The position numbers and the translations under genes were made by a program. This document shows positions 1-6,084 of a stretch of DNA of 8,918 nt, one piece after another. Source of the stretch: Eubacteriales bacterium (GTDB lineage: Bacteria; Bacillota; Clostridia; JANYKE01); NCBI GenBank assembly GCA_025361685.1, contig JANYKE010000019.1:1-8918 (forward strand). The letters run 5' to 3'. How positions within the stretch are numbered: the first letter of the stretch is position 1; each line of letters starts with the position of its first letter. The notes beneath the pieces were generated by a model. That model saw only the letters and a list, made by a program, of their open reading frames with translations. It had not been told where the DNA came from and ran no database searches.

Positions 1-312
1 CCAGACTTTGTCGCGAATCTGCCATCCCCAGTTATAGCCCACAAAAACAACCAGCCCGATTATGAGCATGACAACTGCCGCAATGGCAGCTCTCACATAT
101 TCTTTGCGTTTTGTGGCTGTCGCAAGTTCTTCCCCCGTGTCAATATAGAGCACTTGCATCTCTTCGCCTTCGACGCGCTCTTCACACTCTTCAAGTTCCT
201 CAGCTATTAAATTTTCCGGCTGCGCGATCTCTTGCTCCTGAACAATCTCTTGCTCATTCACTTGCTCTTGCTCAAGTTCAGATCCAAGATCCTGCTTTTC
301 AAAATCGTTCAC
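1..312 (-). CDS. Glu-rich single-pass membrane protein, N-terminal part (3' end outside window)
   Basis: Unrecognised protein; 104 residues are visible and the frame is still open at the left edge. The start is a GTG at 312, five bases after a clear AAGGAG site (318-323). The ATG at 315-317 is followed one codon later by a stop in its own frame, so it cannot be the start. Residues 1-63 are very acidic and rich in Glu and Gln (ELEQEQVNEQEIVQEQE), probably disordered or coiled. A basic stretch (KRKEYVR, about 68-74) precedes one hydrophobic segment (about 75-93, AAIAAVVMLIIGLVVFVG), then aromatic and charged residues (YNWGWQIRDKVW). By the positive-inside rule the acidic tail is cytoplasmic and the missing C-terminal part is outside. 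It begins 16 bases after the phosphorylase stop, so it is very likely in the same operon. No function can be assigned. The gene is confident; its role is not. Confidence 0.75.
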   Translation of the reverse strand, partial: MNDFEKQDLGSELEQEQVNEQEIVQEQEIAQPENLIAEELEECEERVEGEEMQVLYIDTGEELATATKRKEYVRAAIAAVVMLIIGLVVFVGYNWGWQIRDKVW

Positions 313-317
313 GACAT

Positions 318-323
318 CTCCTT
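318..323 (-). promoter_or_regulatory. Ribosome binding site deciding a GTG start at 312
   Basis: AAGGAG on the minus strand, five bases before GTG (310-312). It lies in the 16-base gap after the phosphorylase stop codon and supports translation of the downstream Glu-rich membrane protein from GTG. Confidence 0.7.
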
Positions 324-328
324 GCAAA

Positions 329-2977
329 CTAATCTTTTATTTCAATCAAAACTTTATCTGTATCAAATACTGATCTGTCGAGCCAAATCTTATCGATTCC
401 CGAAATCGCATCAACCTCAGTTTCAACATTTGCACCATTAACCGTAAATGTTCTTGCAGCAACTCCGGTATCCTGCTTGTACGAAATCTCTGCATCGCAA
501 TTGCCAATCCTAATTTTAAAATCGAATGACTCGAACGGAAGCGCCTTAGCCGGTGCAACATAAAACCCTTTGTACTCAGGCTGAATCCCGAAAATATATC
601 TAATCAAAGTTTTTAAAATTGTATTCGAGCTTCCCGTGTTCCAGTCGAGAACAGAATCGCCATCCAAGTTCAGTTCTTCATTTAGGCAATACGAATTAGG
701 CATAATAAACGGCGACTTGTTAATCTTCTCATGCGTAAACGGAAGAATCTTTTCAATCTGATCCCATGCAAATTCGCATTCTCCGATTCTAAGCAGTGCC
801 CAAATTCCGAAGCATGTCGAATGTGCATATGGCGCACCATTCTCGTAAACACCGGGTGCAAGGAATCTTATTCTTCCGATTCCGGGTGCCTCAATACCGA
901 ACGCCTTATCAAATGTCATCATTCCAAACTTCGAATCAAGTCTCTTGAACGTGCGCATCAAGTCTGCCTTCAGACCCGGATCATTGTCATACATCTTCGA
1001 TATAATCCAGAATGAATTGGCCGTTAGTCCCACTCTATCTTCGCCATCCGGATCTTTTGACGAGCCCACATAATACGCCTTGTGATCTCCCCATCCGTGA
1101 ACAACTCTCTTCGTGCCGCCCTCATTCTCCTCAAGCGCATTCGCAAATACGCCCGCAACTATTTCTTTACTGTAGCTGATATAATTCTCAATCGTCTCTT
1201 TGTACTTATCCTTATCGAGAACCTCCAACAGGTCAATCATCGCAAGCAGATTTTGGTAATACTGCAACGTCGCCATAACGGAAACGCCCGTCCCGAATCT
1301 TTTCCCCGGGTCCGTCGTAACACCCAGTCCGTCCAACGCATCGTTCCAATCGCCGTACAGAATGCGCAGACACTTTGTATCTGCGTGGTCTCTGTTATTT
1401 TCAAGATAACTCATAATTCTCATGATGTGGTCAAGAACTGTATCTTCAATTCCGGACTTCTTAACCAGCTTTGCATCTTCATCAGCAATATCATAATATC
1501 CGCAAACTTCGTCGAGTATCGAAAAATCGCCGGTGAATTTCAGATAAGCAACCATTGTCGTGATTATCCAAACTCCCTGATCGATAAAAGGTCTCAAGTC
1601 CATACGCGGAGGAGTGGAATCATTAATCGGGAACATGTACTGTCTTGGGCATCTGCCTGACGAATCAATAAAGGACAGCCCTTGAATAATTCTTCCTCTT
1701 GCAGCTTCCGGCTGATAGTACAGAAGCGCCTCAAGCGACTGGAACGAATCTCTAACGCCAATCAACGCATTCTCCCAAACCTGCATGTAACCTGAATGCA
1801 GCGAGCACACTTGAACCTGCCTCTTAATGTGTTCCATAAATGTATTGAAAATATTATTCCTTATTCCGCCGCTCTTGGTCGGTCCGAATTCAATTGAAAT
1901 ATTTTTGTTCTTCTCTGCATCAAGTTTTATTATATCCTCAAGAGTCTTATCGATTTTCTCGCCCGATAAAATATCCTTGGTGAGCGCGTCGCGTGTCTCG
2001 TTAACGGTCGTATTGCTGATGCGCATTTCAACGTTCATATTCTCGCCCGCAGCCAGTGTCACATTCAACAAATCTGCAGCGATTGAAACCTGAGTAACCG
2101 AACAGAACTTTCTGTTCTCGCCAACACTTCCGCTGTATAGAGGCACCGGATTGTGAAGGCTTCCATCTCTGTTTCCCATGTAGCCGTATCTCGATGTCGT
2201 AAATTGTGTTGAATTAAGTTTTGAATTCGCGCCCATCGCTAAATTTCTGTTGAGGACGCAATAATTGGTTAACATAAATGTTCTGCTCATATGTTCGTTT
2301 ACCGTAAATAAAAAACTGCCAATCCCGTCCTGCTCAGCAGTCGGATCGCAGTATCTTGAGTCTCTGTAAAATCTGTTTTCAACATCTTCGAAAATATTAT
2401 GACGCAAAAATGGATTCATGTATGAAGAAATAAAAAAGTCAACCGGTGTCTTTGTCAAATTTTGGGCAAGCACCGAGAAGAAAATTTCTTTTTCAAAGCT
2501 TGCAAACATTCTTACTGTAAATCTTATATTTTCAAGTTCCGTTATGTGGTAAATGCATGATGAAGTGATAACCGAATATCTCTCGACCTTAAGTTTTGGA
2601 TTTGACTTGACAATTGGAACTTCGAGAAGTGAAACTATATCATATTTGCCTGCGCCCTCTGAACCTTCTGCGCCTTCTGCCGGAATACCTGCAAAAAAAG
2701 CTGCGCGCGGCTCGTCGCCCTCGGCCTTGTTGAGAAATGTTGAAAACATTCCTTCGTTTGCACTTATGTATCCTGACGAGTATGCGCAAAAGTTTAATCC
2801 GTTTCTCAAATAAATATATCTACTTTCACCTTCCAACCGTGGCATTGCCAGAACATCATTATCCTCAAGCGCATATGCGTTCTCATTCATAAGTGTCTTG
2901 GCTGCAAAATCCTTATCATCCTTAATCTTTTTATACTGTGCCGCGTAACTGTTAACTTTCTCCGTAAAATTGTACAT
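329..2977 (-). CDS. GH94-family glycoside phosphorylase (cellobiose/laminaribiose phosphorylase-like)
   Basis: Cytoplasmic inverting phosphorylase of 882 residues. The family splits a beta-glucosidic bond with inorganic phosphate to give alpha-glucose-1-phosphate plus a shortened sugar. Visible GH94 signatures: GVRDSFQ (407-413); YGDWNDALDGLG with the DWND motif at 543-546, whose second Asp corresponds, from memory of cellobiose phosphorylase, to the general acid; ENGAPYAHS with His719, and NTGSS at 780-784, the regions that hold phosphate in characterised members. Architecture inferred from the family: N-terminal beta-sandwich (about 1-270), linker, (alpha/alpha)6 barrel (about 330-780), small C-terminal beta domain. 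There is no signal peptide. The ATG at 2977 is chosen because AAAGGGG lies eight bases upstream; the frame could extend to a TTG at 3022, without comparable support. At 882 residues it is longer than typical cellobiose phosphorylases (about 800) and nearer laminaribiose phosphorylases (about 900), but the substrate cannot be read from sequence alone. It follows the phosphohexomutase gene by 51 bases, which consumes its product. Confidence 0.9.
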   Translation of the reverse strand: MYNFTEKVNSYAAQYKKIKDDKDFAAKTLMNENAYALEDNDVLAMPRLEGESRYIYLRNGLNFCAYSSGYISANEGMFSTFLNKAEGDEPRAAFFAGIPAEGAEGSEGAGKYDIVSLLEVPIVKSNPKLKVERYSVITSSCIYHITELENIRFTVRMFASFEKEIFFSVLAQNLTKTPVDFFISSYMNPFLRHNIFEDVENRFYRDSRYCDPTAEQDGIGSFLFTVNEHMSRTFMLTNYCVLNRNLAMGANSKLNSTQFTTSRYGYMGNRDGSLHNPVPLYSGSVGENRKFCSVTQVSIAADLLNVTLAAGENMNVEMRISNTTVNETRDALTKDILSGEKIDKTLEDIIKLDAEKNKNISIEFGPTKSGGIRNNIFNTFMEHIKRQVQVCSLHSGYMQVWENALIGVRDSFQSLEALLYYQPEAARGRIIQGLSFIDSSGRCPRQYMFPINDSTPPRMDLRPFIDQGVWIITTMVAYLKFTGDFSILDEVCGYYDIADEDAKLVKKSGIEDTVLDHIMRIMSYLENNRDHADTKCLRILYGDWNDALDGLGVTTDPGKRFGTGVSVMATLQYYQNLLAMIDLLEVLDKDKYKETIENYISYSKEIVAGVFANALEENEGGTKRVVHGWGDHKAYYVGSSKDPDGEDRVGLTANSFWIISKMYDNDPGLKADLMRTFKRLDSKFGMMTFDKAFGIEAPGIGRIRFLAPGVYENGAPYAHSTCFGIWALLRIGECEFAWDQIEKILPFTHEKINKSPFIMPNSYCLNEELNLDGDSVLDWNTGSSNTILKTLIRYIFGIQPEYKGFYVAPAKALPFESFDFKIRIGNCDAEISYKQDTGVAARTFTVNGANVETEVDAISGIDKIWLDRSVFDTDKVLIEIKD

Positions 2978-2985
2978 CTTTGCTG

Positions 2986-2992
2986 CCCCTTT
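2986..2992 (-). promoter_or_regulatory. Ribosome binding site deciding the phosphorylase start
   Basis: AAAGGGG on the minus strand, eight bases before ATG 2977. It favours this ATG over an upstream in-frame TTG (3022) that would add 15 residues. Confidence 0.65.
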
Positions 2993-3028
2993 CAAAATTG
3001 TGTGATTATTTTTTATGCCCAAAAACTT

Positions 3029-4447
3029 TTATATTCCCAAAAACTTTTTCATAATATCGAATGCTTCCTTCGCATCTTCCGGCGAATTCATTTCATCGCT
3101 CATTCTGAGCAAATTTTCTGTTCCGGAAAATCTGCATACCAGCCATCCGCCGTCTTCAAAGAAAACTTTAACTCCATCCAAATAGCTAATCTCTTTTATT
3201 GCTTTTCCAAAATCAGGAAGCTTCTTCTGCACAAACAAAAGATCCTGAAGCTCGTCCTTCTTTTCTTTGCTGAATTTGAAATCGTCTTCCCAAGGATAAA
3301 GTTTTCCAACCAAGTCATATATTTCCTGGAGTAGCTCCGTGAGTGGCTTCTTAGCCACTGCAATAAGCTCAACCAAAATGCTGCCTGCAAATATTCCGTC
3401 TTTGCCGTCGATGTGTCCTCTGATTGTGAGGCCGCCGCTGCTCTCGCCGCCGATGAGCGCATCGCACTCTTTCATTTTTATACTGACATTTTTGAAACCG
3501 ACCGGAACTTCATGGCAATCTTCGCCAAAATATTCTGCAACTCTGTTTAGCATTGAGGTTGTGCAAATATTTTTAACCGCTGCGCCTTTCCAGCCTTTGT
3601 ATTTCAGCAAATAATAATAAAGGATTGTCAAAATATTATTAGGGTGAATGAATCCGCCTTTTTCATCTATGATTCCGAGGCGGTCGGCATCGCCGTCTGT
3701 CCCGATTCCGATGTCATACTCTCCGTCAACTACGAGCTCGCTCAAACGCTTGAGTGTCTTGGAAGTCGGAGCGGGCAGCTTGCCTCCAAATAAGGTATCA
3801 TGTCTGTCATTAATAATATCAAGATCGCATCTCGCTGTAACAAGAACTGTCTGCAGCGCTGTGCGCGAAACACCAAACATTGGGTCGAGCAGTATCTTAA
3901 GGTGACCTTCTCTTATTGACTTAACATCAATCATTTCAAGAATCTTGTCGATGTATTCGTTAATGCAGTCGAAGTGTTCGATTATGCCGTCTCCAATTGC
4001 CTCATCAAAATCAAACGATTTTATTTCTGCAGGACTAATTTTGTCGGTGTCTTCCTGCATTTCTTTGGTGAATCTTCTTCCTGCAGCAACCTGTTGTCCG
4101 GCGAAAATTTTCATACCATTGTAGTCTGCCGGGTTGTGACTTGCTGTAATCTCAACGCCGAAATATGTGTTAAGCATTTTAACTGCAAACATTGTGAGCG
4201 GGGTGGGGGATATTCGTTTCATATAATAAACTTTTATGCCGTTTCCTGCGAGGACTTCCGCGCACCATTTTGATGCTTTGTCTGACAAAAACCTTCTGTC
4301 AAATCCAATGACGACGCCTTCTTTTTGTTTGCCGTCAGCAACAACAATGTTTGCCAGAGCTTGTGTCATAATCATAACATTCTCTTTCGTAAAATCCTCT
4401 CCGATAAAGGCTCTCCAACCGCCTGTTCCAAATTTCAACATACCCAC
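3029..4447 (-). CDS. Phosphoglucomutase/phosphomannomutase (alpha-D-phosphohexomutase family)
   Basis: Cytoplasmic enzyme of 472 residues that moves phosphate between C1 and C6 of a hexose, here most likely glucose-1-phosphate to glucose-6-phosphate. All four active-site loops of the superfamily are visible: TASHNP with the phosphoserine at Ser103; the metal loop GTDGDADR with Asp251, Asp253 and Asp255; the sugar-specificity loop GGESSGG (333-339); and the phosphate-binding loop RFSGTEN (439-445). The length is normal for the bacterial family. The start is taken as GTG 4447, six bases after GAAGGGA (4454-4460); an ATG at 4441, two codons later, would sit twelve bases from that site and cannot be excluded. 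It is the first gene of the unit and is followed by a GH94 phosphorylase whose product it would isomerise, which argues for glucomutase over mannomutase or glucosamine-mutase activity. The specificity is an inference from context. Confidence 0.92.
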   Translation of the reverse strand: MGMLKFGTGGWRAFIGEDFTKENVMIMTQALANIVVADGKQKEGVVIGFDRRFLSDKASKWCAEVLAGNGIKVYYMKRISPTPLTMFAVKMLNTYFGVEITASHNPADYNGMKIFAGQQVAAGRRFTKEMQEDTDKISPAEIKSFDFDEAIGDGIIEHFDCINEYIDKILEMIDVKSIREGHLKILLDPMFGVSRTALQTVLVTARCDLDIINDRHDTLFGGKLPAPTSKTLKRLSELVVDGEYDIGIGTDGDADRLGIIDEKGGFIHPNNILTILYYYLLKYKGWKGAAVKNICTTSMLNRVAEYFGEDCHEVPVGFKNVSIKMKECDALIGGESSGGLTIRGHIDGKDGIFAGSILVELIAVAKKPLTELLQEIYDLVGKLYPWEDDFKFSKEKKDELQDLLFVQKKLPDFGKAIKEISYLDGVKVFFEDGGWLVCRFSGTENLLRMSDEMNSPEDAKEAFDIMKKFLGI

Positions 4448-4590
4448 GTACCGTCCCTTCTCAAATGTTCAATTTCTTTACGCAATTTTTCCTTCAAATA
4501 TTCTCTCTACTGTAAGCAATTCTTCCCTATGTCGCGCAAATCTCCTACAAAAATGCACTTCGTAAGGCAAAATATACCAGTTACTATTTT

Positions 4591-4619
4591 ATTCTATAAC
4601 CGAAAAATTTGCAAGGCAA
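4591..4619 (-). promoter_or_regulatory. Candidate sigma-A promoter for the mutase-phosphorylase operon
   Basis: Minus-strand -35 TTGCCT (4614-4619) and -10 TAGAAT (4591-4596), exactly 17 bases apart, four and five matches to consensus respectively. Predicted transcription start is near 4584, leaving a leader of about 137 bases before the GTG at 4447. A second weaker option is an extended -10, TGATATAAG, at 4661-4669. Neither is proven. Confidence 0.4.
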
Positions 4620-4745
4620 AATCACCCGTTTCCCGCATTTCTTATTCATTTTTCACGCATCTTATATCATTTATCTTTTGCAAAGTGACTGACGTGGAAT
4701 AATCTTTCCAAAAAATCTACAGGTTCCCGCCCTCTGCCATATAAA

Positions 4746-4803
4746 CTTTTTTGCAATTTTTCCATCCAACAACATGTTGTTGAAACATAAAATTGCAAAA
4801 AAG
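4746..4803. repeat. Concentric palindrome upstream of uppP
   Basis: Left arm CTTTTTTGCAATTTT (4746-4760) and right arm AAAATTGCAAAAAAG (4789-4803) are perfect 15-base reverse complements. Between them CAACAACATGTTGTTG (4767-4782) is a perfect 16-base palindrome. Both are centred on 4774/4775, separated by two unpaired 6-base stretches. The outer symmetry extends another five bases (ATAAA at 4741-4745 with TTTAT at 4806-4810) if two bases (4804-4805) are skipped. It could be a dimeric regulator site, a cruciform, or part of a mobile repeat; it overlaps the expected -35 area of the uppP promoter. A diverged copy lies after uppP. Confidence 0.85.
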
Positions 4804-4805
4804 AA

Positions 4806-4834
4806 TTTATTTACGCGAAAAGTTGTGCTACAAT
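4806..4834 (+). promoter_or_regulatory. Candidate extended -10 promoter for uppP
   Basis: TGCTACAAT: a -10 of TACAAT (4829-4834, five of six matches) preceded by the extended element TG at 4826-4827. The -35 at 17-base spacing, TTTATT (4806-4811), is poor, which is usual for extended -10 promoters. Predicted start near 4841, with a leader of about 30 bases. The outer arm of the palindrome ends inside the -35 region, so a protein bound there could control this promoter. Confidence 0.5.
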
Positions 4835-4871
4835 GAGAGCGTTGAAATAAATAGGTAAGGGAGTTAAAAAC

Positions 4872-5663
4872 ATGGATTATTTTCAGGCAATCATTTACGG
4901 AATAGTACAAGGCGTCGCAGAGTTTTTGCCAATATCCAGCACGGCACATTTGGTACTACTTCCAAAACTTTTTGGTTGGACAGAGTTGAGCAATACATTT
5001 GATGTCGCTCTTCATTTGGGCACGTCAGTTGCTGTTATCGTATTCTTTTTCAAAGAATGGGTTAAGCTGATCAAAGCGGGATTTACGAAACCTAAGTCAA
5101 CTGATGGAAAACTATTTTGGTTTATAGCGATTGCATGCATCCCCGGTGCTTTAGCGGGAATTTTGTTAGATAAATACATGACCTTCTTTGAGTCCCCATT
5201 GCTGATAGGTATCATGCTGATAGTCATGGGCCTGTTGCTTTATGTTTTTGACAAAGTAAGTAAAAAAACATTTGAGTTGGAAGAGATTGGACTAAAGCGC
5301 AGCATTTTAGTTGGACTTGCTCAAATCCTTGCGATAATACCGGGAGTATCCCGCTCCGGTGTCACCATGACAGCAGGAAGAGCGCTTGGCATAACTCGCG
5401 ATGGTATTGCCAGATTTACGTTTTTAATTTCAACACCACTGATTTTAGGCGATGCCCTTTATCATGTGAAAGACATTGCAAATGTACCGATAGAACCGGC
5501 ACCTTTTGTTGTTGCAATATTGACTGCTGCCATTACCGGCATACTTGCAATCAAATTCCTTTTGAACTATATCAGAACAAAAGGATTCGGAATATTTGCA
5601 ATCTACAGATTTGTTTTTGGTGGCCTCATAATAGTCCTTGCCCTCCTCAACATAATCCGCTAA
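4872..5663 (+). CDS. uppP: Undecaprenyl-diphosphatase UppP (BacA)
   Basis: Integral membrane enzyme of 263 residues that dephosphorylates undecaprenyl pyrophosphate to undecaprenyl phosphate, recycling the lipid carrier for peptidoglycan and other envelope glycans; extra copies give bacitracin resistance. Both diagnostic motifs are present: the first, QGVAEFLPISSTAH (13-26), holds the catalytic Glu17 (E. coli Glu21) and His26 (E. coli His30); the second is PGVSRSG (157-163) with Ser160 and Arg161. Gln13 stands where E. coli has Glu17, a replacement I recall as frequent in the family. Hydrophobic segments lie near 43-60, 81-99, 108-126, 144-156, 183-199, 211-231 and 240-260, and the length is normal (E. 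coli 273). ATG 4872 is eight bases after AAGGGAG (4857-4863). The gene has its own promoter region and no same-strand gene follows closely, so it appears monocistronic. No convincing terminator was found after it. Confidence 0.95.
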   Translation: MDYFQAIIYGIVQGVAEFLPISSTAHLVLLPKLFGWTELSNTFDVALHLGTSVAVIVFFFKEWVKLIKAGFTKPKSTDGKLFWFIAIACIPGALAGILLDKYMTFFESPLLIGIMLIVMGLLLYVFDKVSKKTFELEEIGLKRSILVGLAQILAIIPGVSRSGVTMTAGRALGITRDGIARFTFLISTPLILGDALYHVKDIANVPIEPAPFVVAILTAAITGILAIKFLLNYIRTKGFGIFAIYRFVFGGLIIVLALLNIIR

Positions 5664-5672
5664 TATATCTGC

Positions 5673-5725
5673 TATATAAAAGTTTTTTCGATTAGTTAAT
5701 CCAACGACATGTTGTGTGGAACATT
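5673..5725. repeat. Second, diverged copy of the palindromic element
   Basis: Aligns in the same orientation with 4739-4788. Shared blocks are ATATAAA, TTTTTT, ATCCAAC, ACATGTTGT and AACAT. The core ATCCAACGACATGTTGT (5699-5715) differs from ATCCAACAACATGTTGT by one base. The perfect outer arms of the first copy are not preserved here, and the inner palindrome is reduced to about six pairs including one G-T. The two copies bracket uppP. Confidence 0.6.
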
Positions 5726-5730
5726 CAAGC

Positions 5731-5799
5731 TTAAGTTATACTAATTGGTAGCATCTTGCCAAGATCCTCAATTAATTGCACACTTTGTTTGGGTGTCAT
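5731..5799 (-). CDS. 22-codon mini-ORF: gene remnant or short peptide
   Basis: ATG at 5799 is preceded by GAGAGGAG, eight bases upstream, one of the best ribosome binding sites in the window. The peptide begins MTPKQSVQLIEDLGKMLP and ends at TAA after 22 residues. The opening, an amphipathic helix with LIEDLGKMLP, reads like the N-terminus of a longer protein and not a leader peptide. The stop comes close to the second palindromic repeat, so truncation by a rearrangement at the repeat is plausible. I do not recognise the family. A candidate promoter lies upstream. It may be a genuine small peptide, a truncated gene start, or chance. Confidence 0.35.
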   Translation of the reverse strand: MTPKQSVQLIEDLGKMLPISIT

Positions 5800-5839
5800 T
5801 GCTACTTCTCCTCTCAAGATAATTGTAGTTACCTTGTAG

Positions 5840-5867
5840 GTTGTAACATATGCACCTTTTTAGTCAA
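5840..5867 (-). promoter_or_regulatory. Candidate promoter for the minus-strand mini-ORF
   Basis: Minus-strand -35 TTGACT (5862-5867, five of six) and -10 TACAAC (5840-5845, four of six) spaced 16 bases, with the extended TG at 5847-5848. A small inverted repeat, GTTAC (5828-5832) and GTAAC (5843-5847), overlaps the -10 and start region and could be an operator. Predicted start near 5833, some 34 bases before the ATG at 5799. Confidence 0.35.
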
Positions 5868-5939
5868 TTGCACCATATATTACTTTTGAATTTACACCAC
5901 TACATGAGACTATAACTTAAATATTTGCGGGGGTATAAA

Positions 5940-6005
5940 ATGAGCCATTCAAATAATAAAATTAGATTTCACTTTGTTTTTTTGAGTAATAAAAAATTGA
6001 CATAG
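5940..6005 (+). CDS. 21-codon mini-ORF, doubtful
   Basis: ATG 5940 follows GGGGG by six bases and opens a 21-residue frame (starts MSHSNNKIRFHFVF) ending at TAG 6005, inside the promoter of the next gene. The ribosome binding site is acceptable but the length and position make chance or a gene remnant the likeliest explanation. Confidence 0.12.
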   Translation: MSHSNNKIRFHFVFLSNKKLT

Positions 6006-6025
6006 CAAATGAATATTTGTATAAT
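5997..6025 (+). promoter_or_regulatory. Perfect consensus sigma-A promoter of the beta-helix gene
   Basis: TTGACA (5997-6002), 17 bases, TATAAT (6020-6025): both hexamers match consensus fully at optimal spacing. Predicted start near 6032, giving a leader of about 53 bases before ATG 6085. A run of T and A-rich sequence lies just upstream, which may act as an UP-like element. Confidence 0.8.
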
Positions 6026-6084
6026 ATAAGCAGATATATAAGCTCTAAGAAAAGCTATTGACAAAGAAGAGGAGATAAAAGAAA

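Larger units (their letters stand above)
4448..4871. other. Divergent intergenic region (424 bp)
   Basis: AT-rich spacer between the leftward mutase operon and rightward uppP. No credible protein gene is seen on either strand. It contains the candidate operon promoter(s) on the minus strand, a concentric palindrome (4746-4803) and a candidate extended -10 promoter for uppP. No rho-independent terminator is expected, since both flanking units start here, and none was seen. Confidence 0.7.
5664..6084. other. AT-rich intergenic region (421 bp) with repeats and remnants
   Basis: Spacer between uppP and the secreted beta-helix gene. It holds a diverged copy of the palindromic element (5673-5725), a minus-strand 22-codon mini-ORF (5731-5799) with a plausible promoter, a plus-strand 21-codon mini-ORF (5940-6005), a consensus promoter (5997-6025) and an inverted repeat bracketing nearly the whole spacer (5659-5673 with 6029-6043). 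No full-length gene or recognisable structural RNA was seen. Confidence 0.7.

Noticed and set aside
309..317. ATG at 317 on the minus strand as start of the membrane protein
   Set aside because: Its frame hits TGA after one codon; the GTG at 312 is in the long frame and correctly spaced from AAGGAG.
1082..1660. 192-codon plus-strand open frame
   Set aside because: It lies fully antisense to the GH94 coding sequence, has no ribosome binding site or recognisable domain, and its composition follows from the real gene.
2978..3022. Fifteen-residue N-terminal extension of the phosphorylase from a TTG at 3022
   Set aside because: No good ribosome binding site precedes the TTG, while AAAGGGG sits at ideal distance from ATG 2977.
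4671..4949. 92-codon minus-strand open frame across the uppP start
   Set aside because: It is antisense to uppP and its promoter region, crosses the palindrome, and lacks a start signal.
5664..5690. Rho-independent terminator after uppP (TATAT/ATATA stem then a T-run)
   Set aside because: The stem has only five A-T pairs and several bases separate it from the T-run; too weak to call.
6058..6063. A second TTGACA in the leader of the beta-helix gene
   Set aside because: No -10-like hexamer follows at usable spacing; the downstream bases are the ribosome binding site and start codon.
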